Shown here one piece after another: positions 21,663-29,996 of a stretch of DNA of 64,000 nucleotides. The stretch is from an uncultured Alphaproteobacteria bacterium (GTDB taxonomy: Bacteria > Pseudomonadota > Alphaproteobacteria > HIMB59 > GCA-002718135). The notes below the pieces were generated by a model, which saw only the letters and a program-made list of their open reading frames with translations, did not search any database and was not told where the DNA came from. Numbering within the stretch: the first letter of the stretch is position 1; each line of letters starts with the position of its first letter. The position numbers were made by a program, and so were the translations under genes. The stretch covers positions 20,488-84,487 of the forward strand of contig CACPNW010000004.1 of the NCBI GenBank assembly GCA_902635455.1, written 5' to 3'.

Positions 21663-23044
21663 TTATCTATAAATTTAATTGTTATCCATAAAGATTGTTC
21701 TTCTCTAATTATTTTCAATAATAATGAACTTCTTCCAGTTTTGTGTATTTGGTTAACCAACTTACTAAAACCTTCTAAATCAGAAATATTTTCCCTATTA
21801 ATTTCAGTAATTATATCCCCTAACATTAGATTTGAATCTGGATTTTCAATTTTGGTAACTAGTACACCATCATCATTAGCTGACTTAGAAATACTAATAC
21901 CTAATTTTTCTATCTTTTTTTCTTCAACCTTTAATTCAGTTTCTTTTCTTTGAACAAATGAATCTTCAGGAAGTTCTCCTAATTTAACTTTTATTGTAAT
22001 AACCTTATTTTTTCTCCATACTTTTAATGTTGCAATGGAACCAACATCTGATTCTGCAACAACTCTAGGTAAGTCAGTCATTTTAATAATATCAACACCA
22101 TTAAATTTAAGGATTACATCTCCTGCTTGAATACCAGCCTTTTTTGAAGGTCCTTTTGGATCAATATTTGAAACAAAGGCACCCTTTTCATCAGCTAAAC
22201 CTAAACTTTCTGCAAAGTCTTTAGATACTGGTTGAATTTGAACTCCCAACCAACCTCTTTTGGTACGTCCAAAATCTTTTAGTTGTTGGATTATTTTTTT
22301 GGCACTATTTGAAGGAATTGCAAATCCCAATCCTATACTTCCACCAGTTTGTGAAATTATTGCAGTGTTAATTCCAATTACCTCACCTTGTATGTTAAAT
22401 AATGGTCCTCCTGAATTACCCCTATTAATAGACGCATCAGTTTGAATAAATTTTACATAAGGACCGCTTCCAATGTCTCTTGATATAGCTGATATTATTC
22501 CCGCAGTAACTGTTCCGCCCAAACCAAGTGGATTTCCAATTGCTATTGTCCAATCTCCAACACGCATTTTATCAGAATTTCCCCATTTCGTAGATTGTAA
22601 TAGCTTTCCTTCAGGGTTAATTTGTAAAACTGCTAAATCTGCTTTTGGGTCTCTTCCTAATAATTTAGCTATATATTCAGATTGATCTGATAAAATAACT
22701 GTTATTTCATCAGCTCCTTCAATTACATGGTTATTTGTGACTATAATGCCACTTTTATCAATTATGAATCCTGATCCAAGACCAACCATTGGTCTTTGGG
22801 AAGGTGAGCGTTTATTTTCTCTTTCAAAATACTCTTTAAAAAATTCATCAAAGGGCGAACCTTCTGGAAATCTTGGATATTGATCTTGTTGATTGTAATT
22901 ATTAACTATCGTAGTTGAAGCTATACTCACCACTGCAGAAGATGATTTTTCAACTAGATCAGCAAAACTATTTGGAATAGCATTTGATATATTAGTAAAT
23001 GAAATAACTAATACTACTATAAAATATTTAAGTAAAACTTTCAT
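21659..23044 (-). CDS. Periplasmic Do-type serine protease (DegP/DegQ family)
   Basis: The 461-residue protein has an N-terminal signal peptide (about 1-22), a trypsin-like domain with catalytic His106 (TNNHVIEG), Asp136 (ADLAVL) and Ser211 (RGNSGGP), then two PDZ domains (about 262-350 and 375-461). These proteins degrade or chaperone misfolded envelope proteins. Placement beside hflK/hflC is conserved in alphaproteobacteria and fits a role in envelope quality control. DegP, DegQ and MucD cannot be told apart from this sequence. Confidence 0.93.
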   Translation of the reverse strand: MKVLLKYFIVVLVISFTNISNAIPNSFADLVEKSSSAVVSIASTTIVNNYNQQDQYPRFPEGSPFDEFFKEYFERENKRSPSQRPMVGLGSGFIIDKSGIIVTNNHVIEGADEITVILSDQSEYIAKLLGRDPKADLAVLQINPEGKLLQSTKWGNSDKMRVGDWTIAIGNPLGLGGTVTAGIISAISRDIGSGPYVKFIQTDASINRGNSGGPLFNIQGEVIGINTAIISQTGGSIGLGFAIPSNSAKKIIQQLKDFGRTKRGWLGVQIQPVSKDFAESLGLADEKGAFVSNIDPKGPSKKAGIQAGDVILKFNGVDIIKMTDLPRVVAESDVGSIATLKVWRKNKVITIKVKLGELPEDSFVQRKETELKVEEKKIEKLGISISKSANDDGVLVTKIENPDSNLMLGDIITEINRENISDLEGFSKLVNQIHKTGRSSLLLKIIREEQSLWITIKFIDN

Positions 23045-23248
23045 TTAATTATTTGAGTACAACCTTAAAGTGAAATAAATAAGGCAACAACCTAAAACAA
23101 TACAAAATGTTGATATTGATTTAACTATTTTAGAATCAAGACTATTTAAAAATTTAATCAAAATATTCATTTTGTTTGCTAATAAAAAATAAATTAAACC
23201 TTCAAATATCAGCAATAGGCCAATACTTAAAAGCAAAATCTCTAACAT
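23045..23248 (-). CDS. DUF2065 (YjeT-like) small membrane protein
   Basis: A 67-residue protein with two hydrophobic segments (about 3-22 and 43-62) separated by a short polar stretch. Size, topology and position right after hflC (start overlaps the hflC stop by one base) match the DUF2065 family, often found beside hflK/hflC. Function is unknown; an accessory role for the HflKC complex is only an inference from position. Confidence 0.8.
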   Translation of the reverse strand: MLEILLLSIGLLLIFEGLIYFLLANKMNILIKFLNSLDSKIVKSISTFCIVLGCCLIYFTLRLYSNN

Positions 23249-24123
23249 TAATTAGTATTATTAATCTCTCCAAAGAATTTTTCACAAACCTCGCCAGGAA
23301 CAATTACCATAGACATTTCTGTATCACCAAATGTTTCTCTACAAGCTTGCATTGTTCTTAAAAAATCAAAAAATTCTTTGTCTAATCCATATGCCTCAGC
23401 AAGTATTTTGTTCTTTTCCGCATCCCCTTCTCCACGTAAAATTGAAGATGTTCTTTCGGCTTCAGCTATTATGACAGTCTGCTGTCTATCTGCAGATGCT
23501 GTAATTTCTTTTGATAATTCTTCTCCTTCAGCTCTTAACAAGTTTGCTTCCTTATCTCTTTCTGATCGCATACGTTGAAAAACATTATTAGAAACTTGTT
23601 CAGTTAAATCTGTTCTTCCAATTCTTATATCTAATATTTCAACACCAAAATCCATTTCATTTAGCTTAACTTGAGTTTGTATTTTATTCATTATTTTAAC
23701 TCTTTCCTCACTTAATAATGAAGTAAGAGAATATTGCGCTATTACACCTCTAACAGCTGCGTTTATGATCCGCCCAAATCTATCAGAAAACGTTGTTTCA
23801 TTTCTAACAGTTTGAAAAAATTTTAGTGGGTCTATAATTTTATATCTTGCGAAAGAATCAACAATAATTCTTTTTTGATCAGACAAAATCATTTCCTCAG
23901 GTTGAGGATCAAGATTTAACATTCTTCTATCTAAGTAAACCGCATCTTGAATAAATGGCACTTTAAACTGGAGACCTGGTTCATTAATTAATTGTCTAGG
24001 TTCGCCAAATTGGAGAACAATAGCCTGTTTTGTTTCATTGACTACAAAAAAAGCTCCTGTAACTGTCAAAAATATTACAAAAAATACTAATAAATAAATT
24101 ATATTTCGTGGTGATAATCTCAT
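23248..24123 (-). CDS. hflC: FtsH protease modulator HflC
   Basis: The 291-residue SPFH/band-7 protein has an N-terminal membrane anchor (about 7-26), then FVVNETKQAIVLQFGEP and the long coiled region around 185-255. HflC with HflK forms a cage around FtsH in the inner membrane and limits its proteolysis. Length is normal. The start overlaps the hflK stop by one base. Confidence 0.94.
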   Translation of the reverse strand: MRLSPRNIIYLLVFFVIFLTVTGAFFVVNETKQAIVLQFGEPRQLINEPGLQFKVPFIQDAVYLDRRMLNLDPQPEEMILSDQKRIIVDSFARYKIIDPLKFFQTVRNETTFSDRFGRIINAAVRGVIAQYSLTSLLSEERVKIMNKIQTQVKLNEMDFGVEILDIRIGRTDLTEQVSNNVFQRMRSERDKEANLLRAEGEELSKEITASADRQQTVIIAEAERTSSILRGEGDAEKNKILAEAYGLDKEFFDFLRTMQACRETFGDTEMSMVIVPGEVCEKFFGEINNTN

Positions 24124-25214
24124 TAGTTAGTGTTCCTATTTTTTAATTCATTAAGAGGCAAATAAGGGACTACTCCTTGGCCATTTCCAGAATCATCTAG
24201 TATAATTTTGTTTTTACCTTCCAAAACTTCTCTAAGAGTTTCAAGATAAATTCTTCTTTTTGTAACGTCCTCAGCTCCTTTGTAGCTATTATATACATCA
24301 ACAAAATTTTGTGCCACACCTTCAGCTTGTTTTACAACTTGCTCTTTATAAGCTCTAGCACTTTCAACCAATTTTGCTGCTTCACCTCTAGCATTAGGAA
24401 CTATTTTATTAAGATATGTATTAGCTTCATTAACTAATCTCTCTTTATCTTGTCTTGCTCTTTGAACTTCATCAAAAGCATCTATTACCTGATCTGGGGG
24501 ATCTACACTCTGCAGTTGTATTGATTGAACTAAAATTCCACTTTCATATGAATCTAATATATCTTGCAATTGATTCCTAACAACCTGCTCTACTTCTTGC
24601 CTTCCTTCTGTAAGTAAAAATTGCAAGTCGCGTTGCCCTACAACTTCTCTCATGACACTTTCAGACATATCTTTAACAGTGGTTTCTGGATTTCTTAATT
24701 TAAACAAAAAGTTTCCTGCATCTTTAATTTTATAAAGAACTGTAAACCTAACATCTGCAATATTCTGATCTCCAGTTAGCATTAAGCTTTCTCTATCAAC
24801 ATCTCTTTCAGCATTGGATGCTGCAGAATAACCTAAATCACTTGCTGTTCTAAAGCCAATATTTATTTTTCTGATTTCTTCAACCTTAGGTGTAATTGTT
24901 TTGCCAATTGGTGTTGGAAAAAAATAGTGCAAACCAGGGTTGGTTGTACTTCCGTTCCATTTACCAAATAATAATTCAATACCTTGTTCATCTGGTTCAA
25001 CTCTATAGAAGCCTGAAGCTAGCCAAACCAAAATAGCTAATAGAATTAATATACTTATATTTCTCGGCCCCCCAACTCTAAACTTTCCAAATCTTTCTTT
25101 TGCTTTTTTAAAAGAGTCTTCAAAATCCATATTATTGGAATTGTTACCACCCCATGGATTATTACCTCCCGGGCCCCATGGATTATTATCGTTATTATTT
25201 TTGTTCCAATTCAT
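24123..25214 (-). CDS. hflK: FtsH protease modulator HflK
   Basis: The 363-residue protein has the Gly/Asn/Pro-rich N-terminal segment typical of HflK (repeats of NPWG within the first 25 residues), a membrane segment at about 51-68, an SPFH domain beginning YRVEPDEQGIELLFGKW, and a C-terminal coiled region. It partners HflC. It is the first gene of the long minus-strand run and diverges from mrp. Confidence 0.94.
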   Translation of the reverse strand: MNWNKNNNDNNPWGPGGNNPWGGNNSNNMDFEDSFKKAKERFGKFRVGGPRNISILILLAILVWLASGFYRVEPDEQGIELLFGKWNGSTTNPGLHYFFPTPIGKTITPKVEEIRKINIGFRTASDLGYSAASNAERDVDRESLMLTGDQNIADVRFTVLYKIKDAGNFLFKLRNPETTVKDMSESVMREVVGQRDLQFLLTEGRQEVEQVVRNQLQDILDSYESGILVQSIQLQSVDPPDQVIDAFDEVQRARQDKERLVNEANTYLNKIVPNARGEAAKLVESARAYKEQVVKQAEGVAQNFVDVYNSYKGAEDVTKRRIYLETLREVLEGKNKIILDDSGNGQGVVPYLPLNELKNRNTN

Positions 25215-25301
25215 AGATAATTTGTTAGTAATTAATCATGCTATTATCATTAATAAACTATTATTCTATCCTATATTTGGGTAAATTTTAAGAATTCAAG
25301 T

Positions 25302-26333
25302 ATGTCTGATGAAATTTTAAAGTCTATTTACGAAATTACTAAAAAATTTGAAGATCCTTCGACTAAACAAGTTTTTGATGAAAATAACAAAAAAATAAGT
25401 GTTTTAGTTGAAAATGGTAATGTAAATATTAGCTTAATCATAGAGCCTAACAAAAAAAATGATTATTTTAATGTAATTTCTGGCTTAAAATCGAAAATAT
25501 CTAATATACCAAATATCAATTCAGTAAATATAGCCTTAACTTCAGAAAAACAGCCTAATCAAAGCAGAAAATATACCATAGATTGTGAACATATAATCGC
25601 TGTTGCAAGCGGCAAGGGTGGTGTAGGCAAGTCAACTTTTGCAGTCAATATTGCTACATCTTTAAGTCTTTTAGGTAAAAAAGTCGGTCTTCTTGATGCT
25701 GATATTTATGGTCCCAGTATTCCTAGAATGATGGGCTTATCAGAAAAACCCAAAACTAGTGAAAATAAAAAGTTAATACCCTTAGAAAAACACAATATAA
25801 AATGTATGTCTATAGGCTTTTTAATAGATCCAGACACACCAACAATTTGGCGAGGCCCAATGGTTATAAAAGCTTTAGAACAAATGTTTAATGGCGTAGA
25901 ATGGGGTACCTTAGATTATTTAATTATTGATCTGCCTCCAGGTACGGGAGATGCCCAATTAAGTTTAGCTCAAAACACTAAACTAACAGGGTCTATAATT
26001 GTTTCAACACCTCAGGATGTAGCACTAATTGATGCCAGAAAAGGTATTAACATGTTTAAAAAAGTAAATGTTCCAATACTTGGACTAGTTGAAAATATGA
26101 GCTATTTTATTTGTGATAATTGTGAGCAGAAACATCATATTTTTTTGAGTGGCGGAGCAAAAAAAGAAGCTGAAAATTTTAATATTCGTTTTTTAGGAGA
26201 ACTGCCTTTAGATAAAAATTTATGCATTGATTCTGACAGAGGAAAACCAGTAAATATTGGTAATAAAAATAGCAGCACATCAGAACTTTTCAAAAAAATA
26301 GCAATAGATATTAATAATATAGTTACTAGCTAA
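25302..26333 (+). CDS. mrp: Mrp/ApbC-type iron-sulfur cluster carrier ATPase
   Basis: The 343-residue protein has an N-terminal MIP18/DUF59-like part (about 1-85), then the ParA/MinD-type ATPase core with deviant Walker A ASGKGGVGKST (about 101-111), LLDADIYGPS and LIIDLPPGTGDAQL, and a CxxC pair (CDNC) near 270, which in this family holds a 4Fe-4S cluster at the dimer interface. It delivers clusters to target proteins in the cytoplasm. It diverges from hflK and its 3' end overlaps convergent thyA by 4 bp. Confidence 0.93.
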   Translation: MSDEILKSIYEITKKFEDPSTKQVFDENNKKISVLVENGNVNISLIIEPNKKNDYFNVISGLKSKISNIPNINSVNIALTSEKQPNQSRKYTIDCEHIIAVASGKGGVGKSTFAVNIATSLSLLGKKVGLLDADIYGPSIPRMMGLSEKPKTSENKKLIPLEKHNIKCMSIGFLIDPDTPTIWRGPMVIKALEQMFNGVEWGTLDYLIIDLPPGTGDAQLSLAQNTKLTGSIIVSTPQDVALIDARKGINMFKKVNVPILGLVENMSYFICDNCEQKHHIFLSGGAKKEAENFNIRFLGELPLDKNLCIDSDRGKPVNIGNKNSSTSELFKKIAIDINNIVTS

Positions 26334-27160
26334 ACATTCATTTCAGCTAATATAGACGGATGAGGATCATAATTAATTAGCTTAAAATCATTTGTTTCAT
26401 AATCTTTAATTTTTTTAGTTTTAAATTCTAAATCTGGAATATCCCTAATTGTTCTTGAAAGCTGAATTGCCACTTGTGAAAAATGTTGATGATAAATATG
26501 ATAATCACCAAGAGTATGGATAAAAAAACCAACTTGAAGATTACACTCTCTTGCTATTATATGTGTTAGCAAACTATAACTAGCTATATTAAAAGGAACT
26601 CCTAAAAACATATCGCAAGATCGCTGATAAAGTTGACAGCTAAGTTTATTCTCAGAAACAAAAAATTGAGAAAAAGCATGACATGGTGGAAGAGACATTA
26701 AATCAAGTTCAGCAGGATTCCATGCTGTCAATATATGTCTCCTGCTGTTAGGATTTTTTTTAATTTGTTCAAGCAAAGTTTCGATCTGATCAATTCCATT
26801 AAAATTTCTCCATTGAACACCATATATTTTTCCTACATCACCATCGAAATTTGCTTTATTTTTCCAATAATCAGCTTTTGCATTTTGGGTCCAAATAGTT
26901 TTTTTATCACTTAAATTTTCTCTTTTATCTGCGTATAATATTTCAGCTAATCTTCTCTCATCATTTGAGCCTTCCAAAAACCAAATTAATTCTGAAACTA
27001 CTGCTTTCCATGCTAATTTTTTTGTGGTCACGGCAGGAAAACCATCTTGTAAATTAAACCTCATTTGATACCCAAACGATTTTCTTACCTTGCCTGCTCT
27101 GCTATCAACATCTATTCCATTTTCATAACAATCCTTGAGTGCTTCTATGTATTGTTTCAT
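26330..27160 (-). CDS. thyA: Thymidylate synthase
   Basis: ThyA methylates dUMP to dTMP with methylene-tetrahydrofolate. The 276-residue protein has the catalytic Cys in LPPCHAF (about 157-163), the phosphate-binding QRSCDMFLGVPFNIASY segment (about 178-194) and HxYxxH at HIYHQH. Length is standard. It directly precedes folA in function: the gene lies immediately after folA, and DHFR regenerates the folate that ThyA oxidises. Confidence 0.96.
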   Translation of the reverse strand: MKQYIEALKDCYENGIDVDSRAGKVRKSFGYQMRFNLQDGFPAVTTKKLAWKAVVSELIWFLEGSNDERRLAEILYADKRENLSDKKTIWTQNAKADYWKNKANFDGDVGKIYGVQWRNFNGIDQIETLLEQIKKNPNSRRHILTAWNPAELDLMSLPPCHAFSQFFVSENKLSCQLYQRSCDMFLGVPFNIASYSLLTHIIARECNLQVGFFIHTLGDYHIYHQHFSQVAIQLSRTIRDIPDLEFKTKKIKDYETNDFKLINYDPHPSILAEMNV

Positions 27161-27703
27161 TTAAAAATTTTTCATTTTTTCTTCATAAACTGAATTTTTC
27201 ATCCAAACCTTAAAAACACAACTATCATCTGAGGATGGGGCTGATCTGAAAACTGTCATTTTATTAGTTATTACATTTCTATCTAGTTTTTTATCACAGT
27301 TATATACTCCTTTAATATGAGTTATAAGAAATATATCTATAATATTAAATATTTGAAATATTAAGTTTGCTCCACCAATTATGAACACATCCTTATTTTT
27401 TAAAATATCCTGATTTTCGTATTCTGAATTTATATTCTTTATAATGTTTATTAAATCTCCAGAAATATAACGATCAGCTCCTGGGTATAAATCAGGTGAT
27501 TTTGAAGTAACTAAAATATTTATTCTATTTTTTAATGGGGTTGGCATAAATGGATCATCCCAAGTTAACCGTCCCATTACTACAACATTATTATTTGTTG
27601 TTTCTTTGAAATGCTGAAGATCTATAGTATTTTTTGGCCAGGGCATAGTGCCATTTTTACTAAAGCCCCATTCATCGTCTACTGCCATAATTGCTTTAAT
27701 CAC
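27161..27703 (-). CDS. folA: Dihydrofolate reductase
   Basis: The 180-residue protein has the DHFR fold: IMAVDDEWGFSKNGTMPW (5-22), with the substrate loop, VVMGRLTWDD (about 41-50) and VFIGGANLIFQ (about 106-116). The start is a GTG at 27703, supported because residues before ATG codon 6 belong to the first beta strand of the fold. No Shine-Dalgarno precedes it, and a -10 box ends only 7 bases upstream, suggesting a leaderless message. It is followed at once by thyA and is divergent from ssrA. Confidence 0.94.
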   Translation of the reverse strand: MIKAIMAVDDEWGFSKNGTMPWPKNTIDLQHFKETTNNNVVVMGRLTWDDPFMPTPLKNRINILVTSKSPDLYPGADRYISGDLINIIKNINSEYENQDILKNKDVFIIGGANLIFQIFNIIDIFLITHIKGVYNCDKKLDRNVITNKMTVFRSAPSSDDSCVFKVWMKNSVYEEKMKNF

Positions 27704-27718
27704 AATTTATATTATAAT
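27691..27718 (+). promoter_or_regulatory. Predicted ssrA promoter
   Basis: TTGCTT (27691-27696) and TATAAT (27713-27718), 16 bp apart, resemble a sigma-70 promoter pointing at the tmRNA gene. The -35 box lies inside the first codons of divergent folA. An interrupted palindrome GTTGTT/AACAAC (27725-27738) lies at the expected start of the transcript. Confidence 0.6.
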
Positions 27719-27737
27719 AGTAATGTTGTTTTAACAA
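27711..27737 (-). promoter_or_regulatory. Predicted folA promoter, overlapping the ssrA promoter
   Basis: On the minus strand TTGTTA (27737-27732) and TATAAT (27716-27711) are 15 bp apart. The -10 box overlaps the ssrA -10 box because ATTATAAT is self-complementary. The expected start site falls at the folA GTG, so the message would be leaderless. The spacing is one or two bases short of ideal, so this is a weak call. Confidence 0.4.
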
Positions 27738-27740
27738 CTA

Positions 27741-27980
27741 TAGCGATAAATGCTTTATGTAATAGGTTAGATGGACCCGGGGGCAGTACCCGGCGCCTCC
27801 ACCATAAATATTCAGGGGGGCGAAATAGGTTTGACATCGACTGAAAGGTAAAGACTTTGCTCGGTATTGTACCACCGTTATCGGGCTATTTTAATAAACG
27901 CTAACGATAATAGATTAGCTATCGCTGCCTAGTTTCTAGGCTAGCGCGGTTTGGGGCACCGGGCAACAGAACGCCCCACT
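27741..27980 (+). ncRNA. ssrA: Transfer-messenger RNA, circularly permuted two-piece type
   Basis: The acceptor piece comes first and ends in CCA at 27802-27804; its T stem is 27777-27781 with 27789-27793 and the loop is GGCAGTA. An 11-base spacer follows, then the coding piece from 27816. The 7-bp acceptor stem pairs 27816-27822 with 27794-27800 and includes the G3:U70 pair (27818 with 27798), the alanine identity element. The tag frame begins at GCT 27900 and ends at TAG 27930-27932, giving ANDNRLAIAA after the tRNA-borne Ala. A hairpin TGGGGC/GCCCCA (27952-27957, 27973-27978) closes the 3' end. The permuted order is the alphaproteobacterial form. tmRNA rescues stalled ribosomes and marks products for ClpXP. 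The outer ends are approximate. Confidence 0.93.
27956..27978 (+). repeat. ssrA 3'-end core (native copy, candidate attachment site)
   Basis: This 23-bp segment at the 3' end of the tmRNA coding piece contains ACCGGGCAACAGAACG and the right arm of the terminal hairpin. It recurs downstream at 29435-29457, 31758-31771 and 31942-31960, as expected of an integration site reused by mobile DNA. Here it is part of the intact gene. Confidence 0.75.
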
Positions 27981-28034
27981 ATAATCTTGATTTTTGATTC
28001 AATTCTCTGGTTTTTTTTAAAATGCTCCAAAAGA

Positions 28035-28054
28035 ACGCGTAATTTACGCGTAAT
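28035..28054. repeat. ACGCGTAA paired repeat, copy 1
   Basis: ACGCGTAATTTACGCGTAAT holds two direct ACGCGTAA units, each around a palindromic ACGCGT. It lies between ssrA and the protease gene. A similar 20-bp element (17 of 20 identical) is at 29285-29304 on the far side of the protease gene, so the two flank it. In AT-rich DNA this CpG-rich motif stands out; recombinase or regulator binding is a guess. Confidence 0.65.
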
Positions 28055-28070
28055 TAGAATTAAAAATTAA

Positions 28071-29243
28071 TTATTTATAATCACTAAAGAATGATTTTTG
28101 TCTTTCACCTTCTTCAATTATTTGTTTAATTTTTGCAACGGACATCCAACACTCTAGATAGATAGTAGCTTCCGTAATAAGTTGTCCAAGTTCCTTATTT
28201 GATAGCTTCTCGGTTGACGGATCTTGGAACTTGAATTGATTGGAACTTGCAAATGTTTTAAGTGTCGAAGACTTCACACCAAAGTTAAAGCCTTCCACTC
28301 CCTCTTCAATATATTTTGCGACAGCAACACCTACAATATTGCCTTTTTGATCAATTATAGGACCACCACTATTACCTGTACTTAGTGAAGCATCAATTTG
28401 AAAGTTGGAATAATTATCTCCATATCCTGCAAGAGAGGTAACACTACCTTTAAATGTTTTAATAGAGGCACTAATATTTTTCCCTAAAGGATAGCCGGCC
28501 ACAATAATATCTTCTAAAATAGATACATCCTCTTTGCTTATAGAAAAAACTTTGTTTGGTTTTATGTTTGCTTTGATAATTGCTAAATCATTTGTCCTAT
28601 CAATAAACAATACATTGGTATCTAGCTCTCTTCCTTTGTAATGTGTTTTAATTATATCACAAGAGTCTATAACATGGTTATTTGTTACCATATGTCCATT
28701 ATTTGAAACAATAAACCCAGTTCCAGATGATGCGGGAACAAGAGTGTTATGATCTTCTTTTTGTGTTTTTACTATTTGGTTTTTTTCAATTTCTTTTTCA
28801 AGATTTAATAATGCTAATTCCAAGTTATTAATATCATTGCATTGGATAGCATGCCATTTGTTATATATTTTATTTGTATCGTTATTTTCATAATTAATAT
28901 TAGTAAAAATTTTGTTTTTATAATTGTATATAGCATCCCAAGTATCCTCTCCATCAAGTGTTCTTCCTCGAGAGAAAATAGACTCTTCTGTAATTTTATA
29001 AATTTGCATTGTGTTACTTATATCTTCTGACACTCCATTAGCGTAAATCCATTCTTTCATTAAGATTATATTTTTTTCAATATTTATAGTGAAGGTAGCT
29101 TTCTCATTATAATCGTAATCATCACTAGTATTTTTTTTATTATCTTCATCAATATACCAGCCACTACACTCAAAATTGAAATTATTAGCATTTGCAATGT
29201 TTGGAATTAAAAAAGCTATAATTAAAATGAAAAAATATTTCAT
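28071..29243 (-). CDS. Secreted trypsin-like serine protease (S1C type) without PDZ domain
   Basis: The 390-residue protein has a signal peptide (about 1-19), an N-terminal region of about 115 residues that I do not recognise (two Cys at 26 and 135), a charged linker (about 140-165) and a trypsin-like domain with His190 (TNNHVID), Asp219 (RTNDLAII) and Ser292 (STGNSGGP). After the protease domain there is only a short helical tail, with no PDZ domain, unlike the Do-type protease at 21659-23044. It lies alone between the native ssrA end and the second copy of the ssrA core, flanked by ACGCGTAA repeats, so it is probably the cargo of a mini-island. Substrate and role are unknown; envelope proteolysis is likely. 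Confidence 0.88.
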   Translation of the reverse strand: MKYFFILIIAFLIPNIANANNFNFECSGWYIDEDNKKNTSDDYDYNEKATFTINIEKNIILMKEWIYANGVSEDISNTMQIYKITEESIFSRGRTLDGEDTWDAIYNYKNKIFTNINYENNDTNKIYNKWHAIQCNDINNLELALLNLEKEIEKNQIVKTQKEDHNTLVPASSGTGFIVSNNGHMVTNNHVIDSCDIIKTHYKGRELDTNVLFIDRTNDLAIIKANIKPNKVFSISKEDVSILEDIIVAGYPLGKNISASIKTFKGSVTSLAGYGDNYSNFQIDASLSTGNSGGPIIDQKGNIVGVAVAKYIEEGVEGFNFGVKSSTLKTFASSNQFKFQDPSTEKLSNKELGQLITEATIYLECWMSVAKIKQIIEEGERQKSFFSDYK

Positions 29244-29284
29244 ATGTTAACAATACCATGAAATTTAAAAATTGCTCTAATTTC

Positions 29285-29304
29285 ACGCGTAAAATTCGCG
29301 TAAT
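29285..29304. repeat. ACGCGTAA paired repeat, copy 2
   Basis: ACGCGTAAAATTCGCGTAAT matches the element at 28035-28054 at 17 of 20 positions; the differences are confined to the spacer between units. A further 10-bp exact match, CACGCGTAAA, is shared by 29284-29293 and 29406-29415. Confidence 0.65.
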
Positions 29305-29434
29305 CTATTTAAAAAATATTAATTTTTGGTGTTATGTGATATAAACTTTTTTAAGAAAGAATAGGCAATAACATTAGGAAATGCTTAAACTTTTGGGTGT
29401 TTGTTCACGCGTAAATACATGAGAACCATTTCAC

Positions 29435-29457
29435 GCACCGAGCAACAGAACGCCCCA
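29435..29457 (+). repeat. ssrA 3'-end core, displaced copy 1
   Basis: It matches 27956-27978 at 22 of 23 bases; the sole change is G to A in ACCGGG. It is separated from any tmRNA acceptor or tag sequence, so it is an isolated gene end. It marks the far border of a segment of about 1.48 kb carrying the secreted protease. Confidence 0.85.
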
Positions 29458-29562
29458 TACTAAATCTCAAAATATCTATGTTAATTATAGGTTTTTTATT
29501 TTCTAAATTTGGTTTGCCAAAATCATGCCGAATAGAAAAATGAAATTTAAAGTATTATATTA

Positions 29563-29931
29563 TTAATTAACTGGAATTACAAAACTAGGAGAATAAGTTC
29601 TATGCTTGTCAGTAATTGCATCTGTTATACCTAAATCAAAGAATAAAACACTTGCGCCTAATTTAGCGCCTTCAATAGAACTAGCAATATTGCCAAATCC
29701 TTTTTTGCCGGTATCTGTTGTACAATCATATCTTAAGTTATCATCGGATCTTCTTATCGAAAAAGTTCCTGGAACTTTACCACTCCATGAGCCTCTTTTG
29801 TTTGACAAATTGCAAGTTCCAGAACTTGCATCACTAAAAGACAACGAAACTGGAGTATTTGGATCATTAACAATAGTGGCACACGAAGAAAGTACAAATA
29901 TTGAAACCAAAACTAGTGCAATTTTTTTCAT
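29563..29931 (-). CDS. Small lipoprotein of unknown function
   Basis: The 122-residue protein has a lipoprotein signal with lipobox LSSC at residues 14-17, so Cys17 would be lipidated, followed by ATI and a beta-rich region with two more Cys (about 40 and 75) and a KRGSWSGKVPGTFSIRRS segment. Small CATI-type lipoproteins of this layout are common in proteobacteria and are also found on phages and islands; none has a role I can assign here. It lies 105 bp inside the second ssrA-core segment. Confidence 0.75.
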   Translation of the reverse strand: MKKIALVLVSIFVLSSCATIVNDPNTPVSLSFSDASSGTCNLSNKRGSWSGKVPGTFSIRRSDDNLRYDCTTDTGKKGFGNIASSIEGAKLGASVLFFDLGITDAITDKHRTYSPSFVIPVN

Positions 29932-29996
29932 AGGAAAAAACTAAACCCATTTTAAGCTTAAGTCTATAAACATCTAAATAAGCTATAAAAACTGCT

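Larger units (their letters stand above)
29244..29562. other. 319-bp non-coding stretch with repeat elements
   Basis: No credible gene is seen. It holds the second paired ACGCGTAA element (29285-29304), a single CACGCGTAAA at 29406-29415, and the second ssrA-end copy (29435-29457). Upstream signals of the minus-strand protease gene must also lie in its first part. The stretch therefore looks like a junction between two inserted segments. Confidence 0.6.

Noticed and set aside
27611..27844. 77-codon plus-strand frame over the folA start and tmRNA
   Set aside because: It lies over the tmRNA acceptor piece and antisense to folA; the RNA structure explains the sequence.
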